Positions 60,890-64,000 of a stretch of DNA of 64,000 bases are shown here, in pieces. The translations under genes and the position numbers were made by a program. Under the pieces are notes generated by a model. That model had not been told where the DNA came from. It worked only from the letters and a program-made list of their open reading frames with translations, and ran no database searches. Origin of the DNA: Clostridia bacterium (GTDB lineage Bacteria; Bacillota; Clostridia; Christensenellales; DTU072); NCBI GenBank assembly GCA_016297005.1, contig JAEDHK010000006.1, positions 46,925 to 110,924 of the forward strand, read 5' to 3'. Position 1 is the stretch's first letter. Every line of letters starts with the position of its first letter.

Positions 60890-61879
60890 ATGAAAATTTA
60901 TCAAACCACCGGGAATTCTCATCTGACCGAAACGCAGGTAAGCATGAAGGAAAGCGACCTCATCAAAATCAAGGTCACGCACCTTTTGATCTGCCCGTCG
61001 GACGTCAATCTTTTTTCCGGACAATGTAAGCTTATCGCGCCTTTTACGATCGGAAAAATCGCTATCGGCGTCGTGAGCGACGATCGTCCGGAATATGATT
61101 TGAGAAGGGGAATGAAGGTTATTCTTGATCCTTACGTGGAAAGGAAATCGGATCGAAGAGAAACGGAAGTATCGGTCAGAACGCGCGGCGTGGATATGGA
61201 GGGCTTTTTCAGCGAATACGTTTTTCTACCCATCGATAAGATCATACCGTTTCCGGAGGGCGTGGAAGAAAAAGAGGCTATTTTTACCGTCAACGTCGCC
61301 ACGGCCTTGCGCGTGCTGAATACATTCGAGGGAGAAAAGGGCGATCATATAGCCATTTTGGGGAGCGACTCCACCTGCTGTATCCTTGCGCAACTGGCTA
61401 TCTACTTCCAATATATTCCCATTTTGATCGACAACAACGAAAAGCAGTTGAAAACGGCCAGAGAAAAGGGCGTCTATTACACCGTCGACTCCACCAAAGA
61501 GGTGCCGTTCGATCGTGTGAAAGAAATTACCGGAGGCAGAATGGCAGACCTCGGAGTCATCAATCTGAATTCGGGAAGCAGTTGCGCATTTTTGTTCCCG
61601 ATCACTAAAGAGGGCGGCGATTGCGTTATTCTGTGCGACGGAAAGACGTCTAAGACGGTGGACGCGGATATCAGCATGATCGGCAAAAAGCGTCTTCACG
61701 TCGAAGGGGTAACGGAAGGCAATACCGAGATGCAATCGGCCGTCAACATCCTTGTACAGAATATTCTGAATCTGGACGGGTTTATCGATAAAGAGGTTGC
61801 GTTCAAAGACGCCGAAGTCTGCATGAGAGAATTATCCGACAATCCGGAACACTATTACGGTCTCGTTGTAAAATTATAG
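60890..61879 (+). CDS. Medium-chain dehydrogenase/reductase-like protein lacking zinc and glycine-loop residues
   Basis: 329 residues with the layout of zinc-type alcohol dehydrogenases: an N-terminal GroES-like part and a Rossmann part. LLICPSDVNLFSG aligns with the CGSD block and keeps Cys35. Where GHE would supply His and Glu ligands it reads IGKIAIGVV, the four-cysteine structural zinc lobe is absent, and the dinucleotide loop reads AILGSDSTC instead of GxGxxG. It may therefore bind neither zinc nor NAD(P) in the usual way. AAGGAG lies eight bases upstream. The 12-base gap to the giant LRR gene suggests co-transcription. It could be a pseudoenzyme or have a new substrate. Confidence 0.75.
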   Translation: MKIYQTTGNSHLTETQVSMKESDLIKIKVTHLLICPSDVNLFSGQCKLIAPFTIGKIAIGVVSDDRPEYDLRRGMKVILDPYVERKSDRRETEVSVRTRGVDMEGFFSEYVFLPIDKIIPFPEGVEEKEAIFTVNVATALRVLNTFEGEKGDHIAILGSDSTCCILAQLAIYFQYIPILIDNNEKQLKTAREKGVYYTVDSTKEVPFDRVKEITGGRMADLGVINLNSGSSCAFLFPITKEGGDCVILCDGKTSKTVDADISMIGKKRLHVEGVTEGNTEMQSAVNILVQNILNLDGFIDKEVAFKDAEVCMRELSDNPEHYYGLVVKL

Positions 61880-61882
61880 AGA

Positions 61883-63247
61883 TTATTCGCTTTTTCCGAT
61901 AAGAAGATCGCAAATAACGTCAACGTCGCCCGCGCCCAAGACCAGCACAACGTCTTCGGGCGCGACTTTTTTTATTATTACGGCGGCGGCGTCCAATATC
62001 GTTTTGCAGTAGATTTTATCTATGTTGGTAAGATAATAAAAAAGTCTTTCCGCACTCATGCCGTTTTCTTCTTTTTCCCGAGCGGCGTATTCTTTGACCA
62101 AAAGAAGAAGATCGGCGTCGGAAAGAGAACGGACGAACTGCGGCAAAAGAGCTTCCGTCCGGCTGAAAGTGTGCGGCTGAAAAACGACGATCAACCGTCC
62201 TCGCCCGGAAAGAATTCTTCGTCCGGCTTCCGTCGCCGCAGCGATCTCCGACGGATGATGGGCGTAATCGGAATAGACCTTTGCGCCGTTTATCGTTCCT
62301 TTGAATTCAAACCGTCTTTTAACCCCGGAAAAAGAACTCAGCGACGAAGAAAGGATATTTCCGTCTATTTTCAATAAGGAGCATACCGCGGCGCACGCCG
62401 CCCCGTTTAAGAGGTTGTGTCTCCCGACGACGGATAAATCGAAAGAACAGACGGGTTCGCCGTAAAAAAGAACGTCGCAACCGTATTTACCGTTCCGTTC
62501 GCGCTCGTTAACGATACGAAAAAGATTATCTTTTCCTCTCCCGAAGGTCATCGGATTGTTCTGCAACTGCCGCGCAAAGTAATAGGGCGAGTCGCCACAT
62601 AGGAGCCTGAGACTTTTTTTTCCGGCGTTTTGTAAATATAAATCGAAGGTATCGTATATCTCGGAAAGGCTTTTATACGTATCGGGATGATCGACTTCCG
62701 CATTGAGGACGACGGCAATATCCGGACGAAGAGAAAGTAAACTTTTTTTGTATTCGCAGGCTTCGCAAACAAAATAATCCTTTCCCGTAAATAAAAAATC
62801 GTTTTGATCGCGGCACTTACCGCCCACGTGAGAAAAAAGTTTTTTATTTGCGTCGAACAAAACTTTTGAGACCATGGCGGTCGTTGTAGTTTTTCCGTGC
62901 GTCCCGGCAATACCCACTACGCACGAAAAGACGCCCGATACCGCGCCGAGCAGATCGAACCGCTCGAAAAGAGGAACGCCGCAGGAAGAAAGATACAGAT
63001 ATTCCGGGTCGTTTTTTGCGATGGCGGAAGAATAGACGACGGCACCGGGACGCCCCGTTCGTTCGGGAATGAAGCCGGTCCACACGTCAAGACCCGCTTC
63101 TTGCAGAGAAAGAAGGGCCTCGCTCGCCTCCCGATCGGTACCCGAAACAGGCACGCCGCAACTATGTAAAAACCGGGCGAGAAGCGACGTACTGACCCCG
63201 CCGACGCCCAAAAAATGGACTCTTCCGCAATTAAAATAATCAAACAT
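61883..63247 (-). CDS. murC: UDP-N-acetylmuramate-L-alanine ligase
   Basis: 454 residues. HFLGVGGVSTSLLARFL opens the UDP-binding domain. AGTHGKTTTTAMVSKVL is the ATP P-loop. VVGRHNLLNGAAC, YSDYAHHPSEI and FQPHTFSRTEAL are conserved Mur-ligase motifs of the MurC type. It adds L-Ala to UDP-MurNAc in the cytosol, the first step of the peptide stem. It is convergent with the MDR-like gene, three bases apart. No ribosome site precedes the ATG; TAAAAT stands six bases upstream, so the mRNA could be leaderless. Confidence 0.95.
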   Translation of the reverse strand: MFDYFNCGRVHFLGVGGVSTSLLARFLHSCGVPVSGTDREASEALLSLQEAGLDVWTGFIPERTGRPGAVVYSSAIAKNDPEYLYLSSCGVPLFERFDLLGAVSGVFSCVVGIAGTHGKTTTTAMVSKVLFDANKKLFSHVGGKCRDQNDFLFTGKDYFVCEACEYKKSLLSLRPDIAVVLNAEVDHPDTYKSLSEIYDTFDLYLQNAGKKSLRLLCGDSPYYFARQLQNNPMTFGRGKDNLFRIVNERERNGKYGCDVLFYGEPVCSFDLSVVGRHNLLNGAACAAVCSLLKIDGNILSSSLSSFSGVKRRFEFKGTINGAKVYSDYAHHPSEIAAATEAGRRILSGRGRLIVVFQPHTFSRTEALLPQFVRSLSDADLLLLVKEYAAREKEENGMSAERLFYYLTNIDKIYCKTILDAAAVIIKKVAPEDVVLVLGAGDVDVICDLLIGKSE

Positions 63248-63290
63248 ATTATTATTTTATGCAAAAGAGGTAAAATCCTTTCATTTTCGT

Positions 63291-63319
63291 TTGACAAAGC
63301 AGACACGAAACTTTATAAT
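63291..63319 (+). promoter_or_regulatory. Promoter of rpmE
   Basis: TTGACA (63291-63296), 17 bases, TATAAT (63314-63319), a full consensus match. Confidence 0.8.
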
Positions 63320-63333
63320 AGAAAAAAATCACA

Positions 63334-63353
63334 GTTTACGGCAGACCGTAAAC
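63334..63353 (+). promoter_or_regulatory. Putative L31 leader hairpin
   Basis: GTTTACGG and CCGTAAAC form an 8-bp stem with a CAGA loop between the rpmE promoter and its AGAGG ribosome site. Ribosomal-protein leaders that bind their own protein are known for L31. This stem is a candidate by position and shape only. Confidence 0.45.
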
Positions 63354-63368
63354 GAAAGAGGTGTAATT

Positions 63369-63584
63369 ATGCAAAAAGATATCCAACCCGCTTACAAAAT
63401 CGTAGACGTAACCTGCGCTTGCGGCGCAAAGTTCAAGATCGGCACAACTAAAAACGTCGACACGCTTAAAGTTGAAATCTGTTCTCAATGCCATCCCTTC
63501 TATACCGGCAAAGTAAAAAATACGCAGAGCGGCGGCAGAATAGAGCGTTTCAATAAGAAGTTCGGAGCCAATTCCTTGAAATAA
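63369..63584 (+). CDS. rpmE: Ribosomal protein bL31, zinc-binding form
   Basis: 71 residues. The start at 63369 follows AGAGG by seven bases; an earlier in-frame ATG at 63291 lies on the promoter. The cysteines in VTCACGAKF and ICSQCHPFYTGK form the CxC...CxxC zinc site of the C+ type of L31. The C-terminal GGRIERFNKKFG is typical. It binds the 50S central protuberance and bridges the subunits. The following DUF1385 gene is the usual Firmicute neighbour. Confidence 0.96.
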   Translation: MQKDIQPAYKIVDVTCACGAKFKIGTTKNVDTLKVEICSQCHPFYTGKVKNTQSGGRIERFNKKFGANSLK

Positions 63585-63634
63585 TTTCATAAAGTAGCGT
63601 TTTCGTATTGTTTCGATAGGGAGGTTGCCACACA

Positions 63635-63655
63635 GGTAAGGGTAAGCTCCTTACC
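63635..63655 (+). other. Short hairpin between rpmE and the DUF1385 gene
   Basis: GGTAAGG (63635-63641) pairs with CCTTACC (63649-63655) over a 7-base loop, 17 bases before the terminator stem. The role is unknown. Confidence 0.35.
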
Positions 63656-63671
63656 GAACGAAAAAAAAGGC

Positions 63672-63700
63672 AATATCCCGACGACGGGATATTTCTTTTT
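63672..63700 (+). terminator. Intrinsic terminator behind rpmE
   Basis: AATATCCCG (63672-63680) pairs with CGGGATATT (63685-63693), loop ACGA, followed by TCTTTTT. It may terminate fully or attenuate before the DUF1385 gene, whose TTG start is 22 bases further on. Confidence 0.75.
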
Positions 63701-63721
63701 ATAAAAATCGAGGTTTTGACA

Positions 63722-64000
63722 TTGAAGAAAAAGTGTGTGAGTTCGATAGGCGGACAAGCTGTCCTGGACGGCGTAATGATGCGTGGTCGCGGGGCCATGG
63801 CCATCGCCGTGCGCGCCGCCGACGGATCCGTCATGATCGAGTCCGAACGTCTGAAGGACACGCCTGCGCAAAAAACGATCAATAAAATCCCCATTGTAAG
63901 AGGCATAGTCAATTTTGCCAGGTCGCTTGTCGTCGGTATGCGGACCACCACCCGTTCGACCGAAGTTTTCGGTATGGACGACGAAGAACCGTCTAAGTTT
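63722..64000 (+). CDS. DUF1385 (YqhQ-like) membrane protein, 3' end outside window
   Basis: 93 codons are seen, open at the right edge. The start is TTG at 63722, with GAGG eight bases upstream; no ATG is in frame before the conserved region. The sequence SSIGGQAVLDGVMMRGRGAMAI and later KIPIVRGIVNFARSLVVGMR match the N-terminus of the DUF1385 family, a membrane protein family of unknown function that commonly lies between rpmE and prmC-prfA in Firmicutes. Confidence 0.85.
   Translation, partial: MKKKCVSSIGGQAVLDGVMMRGRGAMAIAVRAADGSVMIESERLKDTPAQKTINKIPIVRGIVNFARSLVVGMRTTTRSTEVFGMDDEEPSKF

Noticed and set aside
59636..61024. A 462-codon minus-strand frame spanning the end of the LRR giant and the start of the next gene.
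   Set aside because: It overlaps two well supported plus-strand genes and its translation resembles no protein family.
63585..63671. A riboswitch between rpmE and the DUF1385 gene.
   Set aside because: There is one 7-bp hairpin and a terminator, too little structure to name a class.
1..64000. CRISPR arrays, insertion sequences, integrases or phage structural genes.
   Set aside because: No regularly spaced direct repeats and no transposase, integrase or Cas-like protein were found. The YYT-type repeats alone do not make a prophage.

Overview
The window reads as chromosomal DNA of an anaerobic, spore-lineage Clostridia-type Firmicute, probably an uncultured gut organism. The reasons are an Nfn-type electron-bifurcating transhydrogenase pair, spmA/spmB spore-maturation genes, canonical TTGACA-N17-TATAAT promoters with strong Shine-Dalgarno sites, and a load of giant secreted adhesin-like proteins. 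Finer placement (for example Christensenellales-like) is only a guess. No tRNA, rRNA, CRISPR array, transposase or prophage gene is visible.

Layout. 1-3412 (minus) is the 5' part of a large secreted GLUG/YDG-repeat protein. 3588-5797 (minus) is nfnB-nfnA. 6004-7826 (plus) pairs a KDPG-aldolase-like/VOC fusion with a sugar-phosphate isomerase-like TIM barrel. 7921-11336 (minus) is cysS-cysE behind an unknown membrane protein. 11465-12925 (minus) holds a DUF5058 membrane protein and a membrane partner. 13050-16507 (plus) holds two flavoproteins and a flippase-like membrane protein. 16476-19265 (minus) holds a NodB-type deacetylase and a calcineurin-like phosphoesterase lipoprotein.

The centre, 19428-46463 (plus), is a surface-protein locus: a 3,851-residue MBG/YDG-type protein, a 537-residue membrane-anchored partner, a CDP-alcohol phosphotransferase, valS, hslO, a TPR-like protein, an LRR/InlB-type lipoprotein, and a 2,120-residue lipoprotein. 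Housekeeping genes follow: fba (minus), a TrmN6-like methyltransferase plus rsmI (plus), and spmB/spmA (minus). 50885-60877 (plus) is a 3,330-residue BspA-like LRR lipoprotein with a degenerate MDR-family protein behind it. The window closes with murC (minus), rpmE and the start of a DUF1385 gene (plus).

Themes. Five secreted or lipid-anchored proteins, three of them over 2,000 residues and one cut by the window edge, share InlB, LRR_5, MBG/YDG and small 'YY' modules. No LPXTG signal is seen: the complete ones end in a membrane helix with a basic tail or start with a lipobox. Their promoters fall into two visible classes. Two have a CGCGCGC box at fixed distance upstream of -35, and two have a perfect AT-rich palindrome centred on -10. 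Other points of note are an aldolase-family protein without its Schiff-base lysine, a CDP-alcohol phosphotransferase with an insertion inside its catalytic signature, possible leaderless mRNAs, two related intergenic terminators, and a block of tandem palindromes at 46464-46817.
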